Positions 46,356 to 56,865 of a stretch of 64,000 nt of DNA are shown in pieces. Both the position numbers and the translations under genes were made by a program. How positions within the stretch are numbered: the stretch's first letter is position 1; every line of letters begins with the position of its first letter. The notes below the pieces were generated by a model. That model worked only from the letters and a program-made list of their open reading frames with translations. It did no database searches and was not told where the DNA came from. The stretch comes from Flavobacterium sp. ALJ2 (GTDB lineage: Bacteria; Bacteroidota; Bacteroidia; Flavobacteriales; Flavobacteriaceae), in NCBI RefSeq assembly GCF_015594725.1, contig NZ_JADNRC010000014.1, positions 1 through 64,000 of the forward strand, written 5' to 3'.

Positions 46356-46741
46356 TGGGAGTTATTCACAAAATCGGTAGAAGAAAAACCGCTGTTGCAC
46401 GTGTTTATGTTTCAGAAGGAACAGGAAAAATCACTGTAAACAAAAAAGAATTCGCAACCTATTTCCCAACTGCAACTTTGCAATACAAAGTTTTACAACC
46501 AATGTCTATGACAGAAAATGTAAACAACTTTGATGTAAAAGTAAATGTTTACGGAGGTGGTTCAACTGGTCAAGCAGAAGCTGTAAGAATGGCATTAGCA
46601 CGTGTTATGTGTGAAGTAAATGCTGAAAACAGAGCTATCTTAAAACCAGAAGGTTTATTAACAAGAGATCCAAGAATGGTTGAACGTAAGAAATTCGGTC
46701 AGAAGAAAGCTCGTAAGAGATTCCAATTCTCTAAACGTTAA
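46355..46741 (+). CDS. rpsI: 30S ribosomal protein S9
   Basis: A 128-residue protein with IGRRKTAVARVYVSEG at the N-terminus, VYGGGSTGQAEAVRMALAR in the middle and the basic tail KKARKRFQFSKR whose last residues reach the P-site tRNA. Overlaps the rplM stop by one base. Confidence 0.98.
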   Translation: MGVIHKIGRRKTAVARVYVSEGTGKITVNKKEFATYFPTATLQYKVLQPMSMTENVNNFDVKVNVYGGGSTGQAEAVRMALARVMCEVNAENRAILKPEGLLTRDPRMVERKKFGQKKARKRFQFSKR

Positions 46742-46749
46742 TATTACCT

Positions 46750-46887
46750 GTCTTGTTCATTTAGGACAAGACATATCAATTATTATTGAATTTAAAAAAA
46801 ACAGTTGTTGTTGCTCTCCTATTGAGGTAGGAAATAGTTTAGCATCTAAATGTATAAAGCCTGGAAAACAGCCATTTATACATTGCT
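46750..46887 (+). promoter_or_regulatory. Structured leader upstream of rpsB (candidate autoregulatory leader)
   Basis: Between rpsI and rpsB (174 bp) are two perfect hairpins: GTCTTGT/ACAAGAC (46750-46756 with 46766-46772) and AATGTATAAA/TTTATACATT (46849-46858 with 46875-46884). The second is extended by an outer AGC/GCT pair (46841-46843 with 46885-46887). Neither has a proper T-tract. Ribosomal operons often carry such leaders for feedback by the encoded protein; for S2 in this phylum this is inference. Confidence 0.4.
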
Positions 46888-46915
46888 AATCAACAGAACG
46901 TAAACTAGTACAAAA

Positions 46916-47713
46916 ATGGCAAACAAAATAGACGTAAAAGAATTACTAGAAGCAGGTGTTCACTTTGGACACATGACTAGAAAATGGGACCCAAACATGG
47001 CTCCTTACATTTATATGGAGCGTAATGGTATTCACATTATCAATCTATATAAAACTGCAGCAAAAATTGAAGAAGCTAATGAAGCTTTGAAAAAAATCGC
47101 TGCATCAGGTAGAAAAATATTATTCGTTGCTACCAAAAAACAAGCTAAAGACATCGTTGCTGAGAAAGCAAAAGCTGCAAACATGCCTTACATCACTGAA
47201 AGATGGCCTGGTGGAATGCTAACTAACTTCGTAACTATCCGTAAAGCTGTTAAAAAAATGGCTACTATTGATAAAATGAAGAAAGACGGTACTTTCATGA
47301 CACTTTCTAAGAAAGAGCGTTTACAAGTAGATCGTCTTCGTGCTAAACTAGAGAAAAACTTAGGTTCAATTGCAGACATGTCTAGACTACCTGCAGCATT
47401 GTTCGTAGTAGATATCAAAGCTGAACATATCGCAATAAAAGAAGCACAAAAATTAAACATTCCAGTTTTTGCAATGGTTGATACTAACTCTGATCCTAGA
47501 GAAGTAGAGTATGTTATCCCATCAAATGATGATGCTTCTAAATCAATTGATAAAATTTTATCTTTAGTTACAGCTGCAATCGTTGAAGGTCTTTCTGACA
47601 GAGGTTCTGATAAAGAGACTGAAGCGTTGTTACCTGCTACAGAAGAAGTAGCTCCTGCTGTTGAGGCTCCTGCTACTGAAGCTGTTGAAGCTCCTGCTGA
47701 AACAAAAGAATAA
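46916..47713 (+). CDS. rpsB: 30S ribosomal protein S2
   Basis: 265 residues: ELLEAGVHFGHMTRKWDPNM, then IYMERNGIHIINLYKT, TERWPGGMLTNFVTIRK and PVFAMVDTNSDPREVEYVIPSND are classic S2 blocks. The last about 35 residues form an Ala/Glu/Pro/Val-rich tail (APAVEAPATEAVEAPAETKE), which is an addition often seen in Bacteroidota. Followed by tsf, the conserved partner. Confidence 0.98.
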   Translation: MANKIDVKELLEAGVHFGHMTRKWDPNMAPYIYMERNGIHIINLYKTAAKIEEANEALKKIAASGRKILFVATKKQAKDIVAEKAKAANMPYITERWPGGMLTNFVTIRKAVKKMATIDKMKKDGTFMTLSKKERLQVDRLRAKLEKNLGSIADMSRLPAALFVVDIKAEHIAIKEAQKLNIPVFAMVDTNSDPREVEYVIPSNDDASKSIDKILSLVTAAIVEGLSDRGSDKETEALLPATEEVAPAVEAPATEAVEAPAETKE

Positions 47714-47723
47714 ATAAACATTT

Positions 47724-47820
47724 AAATTCCAATTTTTAAATTCCAAATCCCATAAAAAAGTTAGAAACATTATGTTGATAATTTGATAAAATTGGAATTT
47801 GAGATTTAAAGATTGGAATT
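47724..47820. repeat. Imperfect inverted repeat between rpsB and tsf
   Basis: Left arm 47724-47747 (AATTCCAATTTTTAAATTCC...) and right arm 47791-47820 (ATTGGAATTTGAGATTTAAA...) form a long imperfect palindrome. A related design occurs at 54900-54963. Probably a dispersed intergenic element of this genome. Confidence 0.5.
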
Positions 47821-47851
47821 TTTACTTTTAACTCATAAAAAAACATACAAT

Positions 47852-48676
47852 ATGGCAACAATTACTGCTGCAGACGTAAATAAATTAAGAACAATCACTG
47901 GTGCAGGAATGATGGACTGCAAAAAAGCCTTGGTTGAAGCAGACGGAGATTTTGATTTAGCTATCGAAAACTTACGTAAAAAAGGTCAAAAAGTGGCTGC
48001 TAATCGTTCAGACAGAGAATCTACTGAAGGTGCTGCAATCGCTGTTGTAAATGCTGACAATACTGCTGGTGTTGTTATCACTTTAAACTGTGAAACTGAC
48101 TTTGTTGGAATGAACGAAAGTTTTGTGAAAATGGCTACTGAAATGGCTAATTTAGCATTAAACTACAACACTAAAGAAGAATTTTTAGCTTCTGATTTCC
48201 ACGGAATTACTGTTGCTGATAAATTAATTGAGCAAACAGGAGTTATCGGTGAAAAATTAGAAATTAGAACTTTTGAGAAATTAGAAGGTGCGTTTGTAGG
48301 ATCATACATTCACTCTGGAAACAAAATCGCTACTATAGTTGCTCTTTCTGCTAATGTTCCTGGTGCTGGAGAAGCTGCTAGAAACGTTGCAATGCAAGCT
48401 GCAGCAATGAACCCAATCGCTTTAGATGCTGCTGGTGTTGATTCTGCAATCATTGAAAAAGAAATTGAAATCGCTAAAGACCAATTAAGAGCTGAAGGTA
48501 AACCAGAAGCAATGTTGGAAAACATTTCTAAAGGAAAAATTCAACGTTTTTACAAAGACAACACTTTAGTTAACCAAGATTACATTAAGGATGGTTCATT
48601 AAGCGTTGCCGCTTATGTAAAATCTGTTGATGCTAATTTAACTGTAACAGGTTTCAAAAGAGCTGCTTTAGGATAA
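47852..48676 (+). CDS. tsf: Translation elongation factor Ts
   Basis: 274 residues from the ATG at 47852 (MATITAADVNKLRTITGAGM), the guanine-exchange factor of EF-Tu. Visible blocks: MMDCKKALVEADGDFDLAIE (binding region for EF-Tu), KVAANRSDRESTEG, NCETDFVGMNESF and IGEKLEIRTFEKLEG. An upstream in-frame ATG (47813) would add 13 residues encoded by the intergenic repeat and is not chosen. Confidence 0.97.
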   Translation: MATITAADVNKLRTITGAGMMDCKKALVEADGDFDLAIENLRKKGQKVAANRSDRESTEGAAIAVVNADNTAGVVITLNCETDFVGMNESFVKMATEMANLALNYNTKEEFLASDFHGITVADKLIEQTGVIGEKLEIRTFEKLEGAFVGSYIHSGNKIATIVALSANVPGAGEAARNVAMQAAAMNPIALDAAGVDSAIIEKEIEIAKDQLRAEGKPEAMLENISKGKIQRFYKDNTLVNQDYIKDGSLSVAAYVKSVDANLTVTGFKRAALG

Positions 48677-48697
48677 TCTATATTCTAAATTACATAC

Positions 48698-48729
48698 AAA
48701 AAAGGTTGGAAGAAATTCCAACCTTTTTT
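48698..48729 (+). terminator. Terminator after tsf
   Basis: Perfect 14-bp stem AAAAAAGGTTGGAA/TTCCAACCTTTTTT with a GAAA loop, 21 bp after the stop. Confidence 0.92.
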
Positions 48730-48892
48730 AGTTTAAACGATATCATAATACCGCATAAATTAAAATGATGGGGTATTAAAACTTCGTCATTTTTTGTTTA
48801 TTACCAAATACAATTCTATAAAAAACACTCCCAAACGAGAAATTTCATTAGATAAAAAAGGGTATATTTGAAAATAACACTTATAAAATAAA

Positions 48893-49456
48893 ATGATGAG
48901 ACTAAATTATTTTTTACTCGTTCTGTTTTTTACAATGGGTTCCGTTTTTGCACAAAACAAGAATGCTCAAGATGAATTTTGGAAGCAATTACAAGCACAT
49001 TGTGGCAAGGCCTACTCAGGCAAACTAAGCACAGAACCAGCTCCTAAAGATTTTGCTGATAAGAAACTATCAATGTATGTAATGAGTTGTTCCGATTCTG
49101 AAATTAAGATTCCCTTTTATGTAGGAGATGACCATTCCCGAACTTGGGTATTTACCAAAACAAAAGCAGGGATTCAATTAAAACACGATCATCGCTTAAA
49201 AGACGGATCAGAAGATAAAATCACACAATACGGAGGAACTACAACAAATACAGGAGCAGCACAAATTCAATTTTTTCCTGCCGATCAACAAACAACAGAT
49301 TTAATTCCAGCTGCATCAGCTAATGTCTGGTGGGTAACAATAGACGGAAATGAATATACCTATAATTTAAGAAAAGCTAACTCTCCAAATCATTTTCAAG
49401 TTAGTTTTGATTTAAGCAAAGAAATTCCTGTACCTGAAAAACCTTGGGGACACTAA
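48893..49456 (+). CDS. Secreted protein of unknown function
   Basis: 187 residues; signal peptide MMRLNYFLLVLFFTMGSVFA cleaved near residue 21. The mature part is soluble, with CGKAYSGKL, GDDHSRTWVFTKTKAGIQLKHDHR and a Trp-rich end (NVWWVTIDGNEYTYNLRKAN). There are only two Cys in the mature protein (CGKAY and SCSDSE), which could form a disulfide. No family recognised. A TATATTTG box at 48864-48871 may be its promoter. Monocistronic. Confidence 0.8.
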   Translation: MMRLNYFLLVLFFTMGSVFAQNKNAQDEFWKQLQAHCGKAYSGKLSTEPAPKDFADKKLSMYVMSCSDSEIKIPFYVGDDHSRTWVFTKTKAGIQLKHDHRLKDGSEDKITQYGGTTTNTGAAQIQFFPADQQTTDLIPAASANVWWVTIDGNEYTYNLRKANSPNHFQVSFDLSKEIPVPEKPWGH

Positions 49457-49486
49457 ACAAATAAAGATCTTAATCTAGAAAACACA

Positions 49487-49513
49487 AAAGCAGCTCCATG
49501 ACAGAGCTGCTTT
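49487..49513 (+). terminator. Terminator of the 48.9-kb secreted protein gene
   Basis: Perfect 10-bp stem AAAGCAGCTC/GAGCTGCTTT (49487-49496 with 49504-49513), T-rich end. It lies 31 bp after the stop. Confidence 0.75.
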
Positions 49514-49619
49514 AATTTTATATCTAATAACTATTACCCAGAAAACTCGGCTTAATAGATAAGATAGTCAGAAGAAAAATCCTCCGACTATATAACTGTT
49601 TTTTAGATAACTATTTCTT

Positions 49620-51740
49620 TTATTTAACAACTGGGCCCTCAAAACCTCTCGCTTTCATTAGAGCATTAATCTCAGGATTATGCCCTCTAAAAGATTTGTA
49701 AGCTTCCTCTTGATCTGTTGTGTTACCAATACTAAATATTTTATCATGCAGCCTTTTTGCGACCTCTTTATCGTATGGCCCTTTTGCTTCTGTAAATGCC
49801 TCATAAGCATCGGCACTAATAACGTCAGCCCATAAATAACTATAATATCCACTTGCATAACCATCACTAGAGAAAATATGTCCAAACTGTGGAATACGAT
49901 GACGCATTACGATTTCTTTTGGCATTTTAAGCTTATCCAATGTTTCCTTTTCAAAAACAACAGGATCTATAACTGAATCTCCTGCTAAATGCAATTTCAT
50001 ATCTATAAGAGAACTCGAAATAGTTTCTACAGTAGAAAACCCTTCATTAAATGTTGCTGCTTTTGCAATACGATCTACCAAATCTTTAGGAATAGGCTTA
50101 CCCGTTTTATAGTTTAAAGCAAATTTATTCAACACCTCAGGAGTTTCTAACCAACGCTCTAAGATTTGAGATGGAAACTCAACATAATCTCTTGCTACAG
50201 CAGTTCCTGACAGAGTTGGATACGTTACATTCGAACATAAACCATGCAAAGCATGCCCAAATTCATGAAACAAAGTAGTCGCATCAGTCCATGAAATCAA
50301 GACAGGTTCATTCTCATTTCCTTTAATAAAATTACTATTATTAGAAACAATCGTAAGAACATCACCATCCATTTTTTGCTGTTGTCTGTATGCGTTCATC
50401 CAAGCGCCAGAACGCTTTCCTTTACGTGCATATGGATCAAAGTACCACAAACCTACTACTTTACCTGACTTTGCGTTAGATACCTCCCAAACTCTTACGT
50501 CTGGATGATAAACAGGAACATCCGTTATTTGTTTAAATTTTAAATCAAATAATTCACCTGCTACCCAAAACATTCCCTCACGTAATTTTTCAAGCTGAAG
50601 ATATTCCTTAACCACATTTTGATCTAAATCATATTTTTCTTTTCTAACCTTTTCAGCATAATAACGATAATCCCATGGTTCTATCTCAAACTTACCTCCT
50701 TCGGCTACAACAATCTTTTGCATATCTGCAACATCTTTATGAACCTGAGTCACTGCAGGCTCCCAAACAGCCTCCATTAAAGCCATAGCTCTCTCTGGAG
50801 TTTTAGCCATTCTATTAGTTAAATTCCAATGCGCAAAAGTAGGATAACCTAAAAGTTTTGCTTTTGCAGCACGAAGCTGTAATATTTCAACCAAAGTCGA
50901 TTTATTATCGTGTTCATCTCCATTATCTCCTCTGTTTATAAACATTCTCCAAACCTTCTCTCTCAATTGTCTATTGGTAGAAAAAGTTAAAAAAGGCTCC
51001 ACAAAAGAACGTGTATTTGCAATACAACCTATCGCCGAAAGCTTTCTTTCTTTGGCTTGAGCCATAGCGGCATTTTTTATTCCCTCAGGCAAACCATCAA
51101 AATCAGCCTCACTTGACAATGCAACATATTGATCATTTTCTTCAGCCAATAAATTTTGGCTAAACTTAGAAAATAACGTTGATAATTGCTTATTGATTTC
51201 TCCAACTTTAGCTTTATCAGCATCACTTAAATTAGCTCCTTGCTTATTAAATTCTGTATGATAAACCCAAATAAGTCTTTGTTGCTCGCTAGTTAATTTT
51301 TTTTTATCCGGAGAATTATAAAGCTTTTCAATTCTACCAAACAATTTTCTGTTTTGATAAAAACTAGTAGATTGTGCCGCTAATAAAGGTTCAATATCCT
51401 TTTTAATCAATGTAAATTCTGGAGTACTGCTATTAGAAGAATAAATTCCATAAACCATCATGACTCTTGACAACGTTTTCCCTGAACGTTCCAATTGAGC
51501 AATTGTATTATCAAAAGTTGCAGGCTTTGGATTATTTGCAATAGCATCAATCTCCTCTTTTTTTTGCTTAATCGCAACATCAAAAGCAGACTTAAAATCG
51601 GCAATTTTATATTCTGTAAAAGCAGGAACACCACCATACGGACCAGTCCATTTTTGTACTAATGGATTTTGTGAATTTGTTTGTGACTGAACAGAAGTTA
51701 AAGAAGTAGCCATAATTAGAATTGTAACAATTTTTTTCAT
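49620..51740 (-). CDS. dcp: M3-family peptidyl-dipeptidase (Dcp-like), exported
   Basis: 706 residues from the ATG at 51740 (MKKIVTILIMATSL, signal peptide to about residue 22). Zinc metallopeptidase of family M3: the zinc site HEFGHALHG is intact near residue 490, with the downstream Glu region and the conserved GYASGYYSYLWADVISADAY near the C-terminus, which closes over the substrate. Dcp removes dipeptides from peptide C-termini; the signal peptide suggests a periplasmic form. An ATG two codons upstream (51746) is also possible. Monocistronic. Confidence 0.92.
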   Translation of the reverse strand: MKKIVTILIMATSLTSVQSQTNSQNPLVQKWTGPYGGVPAFTEYKIADFKSAFDVAIKQKKEEIDAIANNPKPATFDNTIAQLERSGKTLSRVMMVYGIYSSNSSTPEFTLIKKDIEPLLAAQSTSFYQNRKLFGRIEKLYNSPDKKKLTSEQQRLIWVYHTEFNKQGANLSDADKAKVGEINKQLSTLFSKFSQNLLAEENDQYVALSSEADFDGLPEGIKNAAMAQAKERKLSAIGCIANTRSFVEPFLTFSTNRQLREKVWRMFINRGDNGDEHDNKSTLVEILQLRAAKAKLLGYPTFAHWNLTNRMAKTPERAMALMEAVWEPAVTQVHKDVADMQKIVVAEGGKFEIEPWDYRYYAEKVRKEKYDLDQNVVKEYLQLEKLREGMFWVAGELFDLKFKQITDVPVYHPDVRVWEVSNAKSGKVVGLWYFDPYARKGKRSGAWMNAYRQQQKMDGDVLTIVSNNSNFIKGNENEPVLISWTDATTLFHEFGHALHGLCSNVTYPTLSGTAVARDYVEFPSQILERWLETPEVLNKFALNYKTGKPIPKDLVDRIAKAATFNEGFSTVETISSSLIDMKLHLAGDSVIDPVVFEKETLDKLKMPKEIVMRHRIPQFGHIFSSDGYASGYYSYLWADVISADAYEAFTEAKGPYDKEVAKRLHDKIFSIGNTTDQEEAYKSFRGHNPEINALMKARGFEGPVVK

Positions 51741-51904
51741 GTGCATTATTTAAAAATATTAAAAGCAAATATAACAATCAAATGCAACTATTAATCGATT
51801 TTAACAAACAGTAAAAAAATACAAGCAAAACACTTAGCAACTATATTCTTTATAAAATAAATACTCCGAATAATATCTTAAATTTGACCCATTAAAAATT
51901 ATCT

Positions 51905-52576
51905 ATGTTTAAAACCAAGAAAGAAATTGTTTTTGTTATCCTTGCAGGGATTTTTATTACCAATGCCGTTGTGGCAGAATTAATTGGAGGAAAACTAATT
52001 CAAATTGGCCCATTTGTAATGAGTATCGGAATTTTGCCTTGGCCAATAGTTTTTTTAACAACCGACTTAATCAATGAATATTTTGGAGAGAAAGGGGTTA
52101 AAAAACTCTCACTAATAACTGCTTGTTTAATTGCTTATGCTTTCATCATATTATTCATGGCAATAGTAATTCCTGCTGCAAAGGGAATAAGTCCAGTAAA
52201 TGATGAACAGTTTCATGCCGTTTTTGGGCAAAGCATGTGGATTATCATCGGTAGCCTTATTGCATTTATGGCATCACAACTAATAGACGTTTGGATGTTT
52301 TGGTTTTTCAAAAAACGAACAGGTGAAAAGAAAATTTGGCTTAGAACTACTGGATCAACCGTAATTTCGCAATTATTCGATTCTTTTATTGTTTTGGGAA
52401 TTGCATTTTGGTTACCCGGAAAAATAGATTTTGATACTTTTATTTCATCTGGACTAACCGGTTACACATTTAAACTTACTCTTGCCATTTTATTAACCCC
52501 TTTAATTTATCTTGGACATCATTTAATTAAGAAATACCTGGAAGAAGATCACCCAAAAGAAAAACAAGACAATTAA
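51905..52576 (+). CDS. yhhQ: Queuosine precursor transporter (YhhQ/VUT family)
   Basis: 223 residues, about six helices. The family pattern is seen in AGIFITNAVVAELIGGKLIQ, WPIVFLTTDLINEYFGEKG (VUT signature), WLRTTGSTVISQLFDSFIV and the C-terminal helix YTFKLTLAILLTPLIYLGHHLIKK. Known members import queuosine precursors such as preQ0 or preQ1. It is not next to other que genes, but queG lies in the same window. It precedes a lipoprotein gene by 5 bp and is probably co-transcribed with it. Confidence 0.9.
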   Translation: MFKTKKEIVFVILAGIFITNAVVAELIGGKLIQIGPFVMSIGILPWPIVFLTTDLINEYFGEKGVKKLSLITACLIAYAFIILFMAIVIPAAKGISPVNDEQFHAVFGQSMWIIIGSLIAFMASQLIDVWMFWFFKKRTGEKKIWLRTTGSTVISQLFDSFIVLGIAFWLPGKIDFDTFISSGLTGYTFKLTLAILLTPLIYLGHHLIKKYLEEDHPKEKQDN

Positions 52577-52581
52577 ATCGC

Positions 52582-53226
52582 ATGAAAAATCACAATACCA
52601 TTTTATTGATTCTTATTTTATCCTGCTTGATCAGTTGCAATAAAAATGATAGAAATCAATTATTAAAGTCAACAACAAATGTTTCGGGAAAAATAAAAGA
52701 CCTCTCAAACAGTGCAATAGAAACGATAAGTCCAGTCAAGGATTCAATTACTAAAACAATAATTGCGTCAGGCAATATAAAAAACAATAAAACGATTACA
52801 GAAGGAGCAATCTCATCAAAAGACAGTGTAGAAATAGAAAATCTAGAAACTGAAAAACTTAAAGGTTTTACTTATTTCAAAAAATTACTATCAACTTGCA
52901 AAACGGGAGAAACTCTAACACAAAAAGAATTAATTGAGAATCATAACATCCCAAAAGACGGTGTCAGACTAATTAAAAGCATTACCAAAACCGCCGACGA
53001 TGAAATCGATATCAAATGGAATTCTACTTGGTTTATCGAAAAAATTTCGGATGCTAAATTTGCGGATGCCCGAATAAAAATAAAATTTGAAGCAAATAAA
53101 ATGCTTACTTCTGGAAAAGCTATTGGAATAAAACATAACAAAAAAATCTATAACAACTTAATAATCATTGGAACCTCGGCCTATATTCCATCAGTAAAAG
53201 GCTATCATTGGAAAATTGGAAAATAA
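52582..53226 (+). CDS. Lipoprotein of unknown function
   Basis: 214 residues with lipobox LISC (Cys19) after a hydrophobic signal. A Ser/Thr/Ile/Lys-rich linker to about residue 85 is followed by a more ordered C-terminal part (LKGFTYFKKLLSTCKTGETL, WNSTWFIEKISDAKFADARI, IKHNKKIYNNLIIIGTSAYI). No domain recognised. It lies 5 bp after the transporter gene. Confidence 0.75.
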   Translation: MKNHNTILLILILSCLISCNKNDRNQLLKSTTNVSGKIKDLSNSAIETISPVKDSITKTIIASGNIKNNKTITEGAISSKDSVEIENLETEKLKGFTYFKKLLSTCKTGETLTQKELIENHNIPKDGVRLIKSITKTADDEIDIKWNSTWFIEKISDAKFADARIKIKFEANKMLTSGKAIGIKHNKKIYNNLIIIGTSAYIPSVKGYHWKIGK

Positions 53227-53357
53227 ACAATACACACATAATCAATAAACTAGCTTTTACATAATAAATTAACCCATAAAAACCTGTTTATTTATTTTAA
53301 CTTATCTATTTAAATACTACTTTTGCAAATTAATTTTAACAATAAAAAAAAGACAAA

Positions 53358-53795
53358 ATGAAAAAAAATTGCATTCTATTCTTATTTGTAGCAACACTAG
53401 GATTATCAATTTCGTCATGTAGTAATGACAACGAGGCATCAATTGAGGCAACATGGGAAATTACACATGAAGGAGAAATTGATAAAGATGGAAAAGAAAT
53501 TTTAACTCCAGTAAGTGATGAAGGAAATTGTGCTAAAACTACAATTACCTTTTCTGCGGGCGGAATTTTTTCAGGTTCTTATTCAGAATATAACAACTCA
53601 AAATGTCAAACTTTTTCTGATAAAGGAGTTTGGTCAAAAAGTGGCAATACACTAACTATAAAATATGAAGGAGAAACTGAAGGGGATTCTGGAGAGATTT
53701 TAGAACTAAGTGATTCCACCCTTAAACTTAAATACACTGAAACTAATGAAGATAAAGTTGTTGAAATATATGTTGTAGTATATAAAAGAAAATAA
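53358..53795 (+). CDS. Lipocalin-like lipoprotein
   Basis: 145 residues, lipobox SISSC (Cys21). The mature part has the small beta-barrel pattern of lipocalin-like Bacteroidota lipoproteins: ATWEITHEGEIDKDG, TTITFSAGGIFSGSY, KGVWSKSGNTLTIKYEG, ILELSDSTLKLKYTE. A Cys pair (EGNCAKT, NSKCQTF) may form a disulfide. The ligand is unknown. A TACTTTTG box occurs just upstream (about 53319-53326). Confidence 0.8.
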   Translation: MKKNCILFLFVATLGLSISSCSNDNEASIEATWEITHEGEIDKDGKEILTPVSDEGNCAKTTITFSAGGIFSGSYSEYNNSKCQTFSDKGVWSKSGNTLTIKYEGETEGDSGEILELSDSTLKLKYTETNEDKVVEIYVVVYKRK

Positions 53796-53815
53796 CTAGT
53801 TTTCCGAATTTTACA

Positions 53816-53844
53816 AAACCTCAAATCTTATGGATTTGAGGTTT
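53816..53844 (+). terminator. Terminator of the lipocalin-like gene
   Basis: Perfect 12-bp stem AAACCTCAAATC/GATTTGAGGTTT (53816-53827 with 53833-53844), followed by T-run. It covers an ATG at 53830 that therefore is not the tag start. Confidence 0.88.
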
Positions 53845-53868
53845 TTTTATACATTTGAAATAAAAAAA

Positions 53869-54462
53869 ATGGAACCTATACGATGTGGCTGGTGCTCAGC
53901 AAGTGATTTATATAAAAAATACCATGACGAAGAATGGGGCATTCCTGTTTACGACGATGCGTCATTATTTGAATTTTTAATTCTCGAAACCTTTCAGGCT
54001 GGATTAAGCTGGATAACGATATTAAACAAAAGAGAGAATTTTAGAGCCGCTTTTGACAATTTCGATTATAAAAAAATAGCCAATTATCCCGAAGATAAAA
54101 TTGAATCACTGCTACAAGACGCAGGAATAATTCGCAACAAACTAAAAATACGTTCAGCGGTAAGTAACGCACAGGCATTTATAAAAATACAAGAAGAGTT
54201 TGGAAGTTTTTCCGATTATATTTGGAAATTCACCGATGGAAAACCTATTAATAATAATCCAAAAACACTGAAAGACATTCCTGCCACTACTCCACTTTCG
54301 GATGCGATTAGTAAAGATTTAAAGAAAAGAGGATTTAAATTTGTAGGTTCAACCGTTATTTACGCTCAAATGCAAGCCACCGGAATGGTCAATGATCATA
54401 TCGAAGATTGCTGGAAATCCCCTCAATCCCCAAAGGGGAAGTTGGACATACAAAAACTTTAA
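53869..54462 (+). CDS. tag: DNA-3-methyladenine glycosylase I
   Basis: 197 residues from the ATG at 53869 (MEPIRCGWCSASDLYKKYHD). It excises 3-methyladenine from DNA. It shows the Tag hallmarks: N-terminal CGWC zinc ligand, EEWGIPVYDDASLFEFLILE, FQAGLSWITILNKRENFR, the helix-hairpin-helix region and a C-terminal His/Cys zinc site (NDHIEDCW). I reject the start at 53830 because it lies in a terminator hairpin. A TACATTTG box at 53850-53857 is 12 bp before the start, which would give a very short leader. Confidence 0.93.
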   Translation: MEPIRCGWCSASDLYKKYHDEEWGIPVYDDASLFEFLILETFQAGLSWITILNKRENFRAAFDNFDYKKIANYPEDKIESLLQDAGIIRNKLKIRSAVSNAQAFIKIQEEFGSFSDYIWKFTDGKPINNNPKTLKDIPATTPLSDAISKDLKKRGFKFVGSTVIYAQMQATGMVNDHIEDCWKSPQSPKGKLDIQKL

Positions 54463-54511
54463 ACGTTAAACTCTAAACGTTTAAACAAAAAATTATTACA
54501 TTTGCTTCACA

Positions 54512-54600
54512 CTTTAGGGGTGTCTACAATAAAGTAGGCTGAGATTTTACCCTCTGAACCTGATCTAGTTCATACTAGCGTAGGGAAAAGTAAGATGACT
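54512..54600 (+). promoter_or_regulatory. TPP riboswitch (THI element)
   Basis: The conserved core of the thiamine pyrophosphate riboswitch is plain: GGGGTG at the 5' part, then GGCTGAGA (54537-54544) and ACCTGATCTAGTTCATACTAG closing with GCGTAGGGAAA. The element starts soon after a TACATTTG box (54497-54504). It precedes thiS and the whole thiamine operon and should switch it off when TPP is abundant. A hairpin CGCGCAT...ATGCG around 54605-54620 may belong to the expression platform. Confidence 0.95.
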
Positions 54601-54668
54601 TCTGCGCGCATTTTTATGCGTAATAGTAGCCATTCCTAAAGTATAACTATATACTAAATTCTGAAGGA

Positions 54669-54875
54669 ATGGAACTAAAAATCAATCAACAAACTAAACA
54701 ATTCAATGCTGAATCTCTTAGCATTCAAGCATTGCTCGACCTCGAAATTCCCAACAAACAAAATGGCATTGCCGTTGCCATAAACAATACCGTTATTCCA
54801 AAACCCATCTGGAATACTCATATCCTAAACGAAACCGACGAAATCTTAATTATTTCTGCTACGCAGGGAGGATAA
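54669..54875 (+). CDS. thiS: Sulfur carrier protein ThiS
   Basis: 68 residues with a beta-grasp pattern and the essential C-terminal Gly-Gly (ISATQGG end). ThiF adenylates it and it carries sulfur as a thiocarboxylate to ThiG. First gene after the TPP riboswitch. Confidence 0.95.
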   Translation: MELKINQQTKQFNAESLSIQALLDLEIPNKQNGIAVAINNTVIPKPIWNTHILNETDEILIISATQGG

Positions 54876-54899
54876 ATTAATTTAATTATTCAAAAAATT

Positions 54900-54963
54900 A
54901 AAGATTTAAAAATTGTAGCTACAAACTTCTTTTCAAAGTTTTGCTTTCAATTTTTAAATCCTT
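54900..54963. repeat. Inverted repeat between thiS and thiC
   Basis: Arms AAAGATTTAAAAATTG (54900-54915) and CAATTTTTAAATCCTT (54948-54963) pair with one mismatch. Similar in words to the element between rpsB and tsf, so likely another dispersed intergenic repeat. Confidence 0.5.
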
Positions 54964-54985
54964 CAATATTTCAATCTTTCAATAA

Positions 54986-56815
<1,830 letters not shown>

Positions 56816-56865
56816 TTTCAGAATAAAGAAGCTAGAGACAAGAAATAGAGCAAAGAAAAAAGATT

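Noticed and set aside
47188..47721. 177-residue minus-strand frame opposite rpsB
   Set aside because: Antisense of a well-supported ribosomal gene; composition mirrors its codons.
53830..53868. Upstream ATG for tag
   Set aside because: It is inside a perfect terminator hairpin of the preceding gene; the family start CGWC region follows the ATG at 53869.
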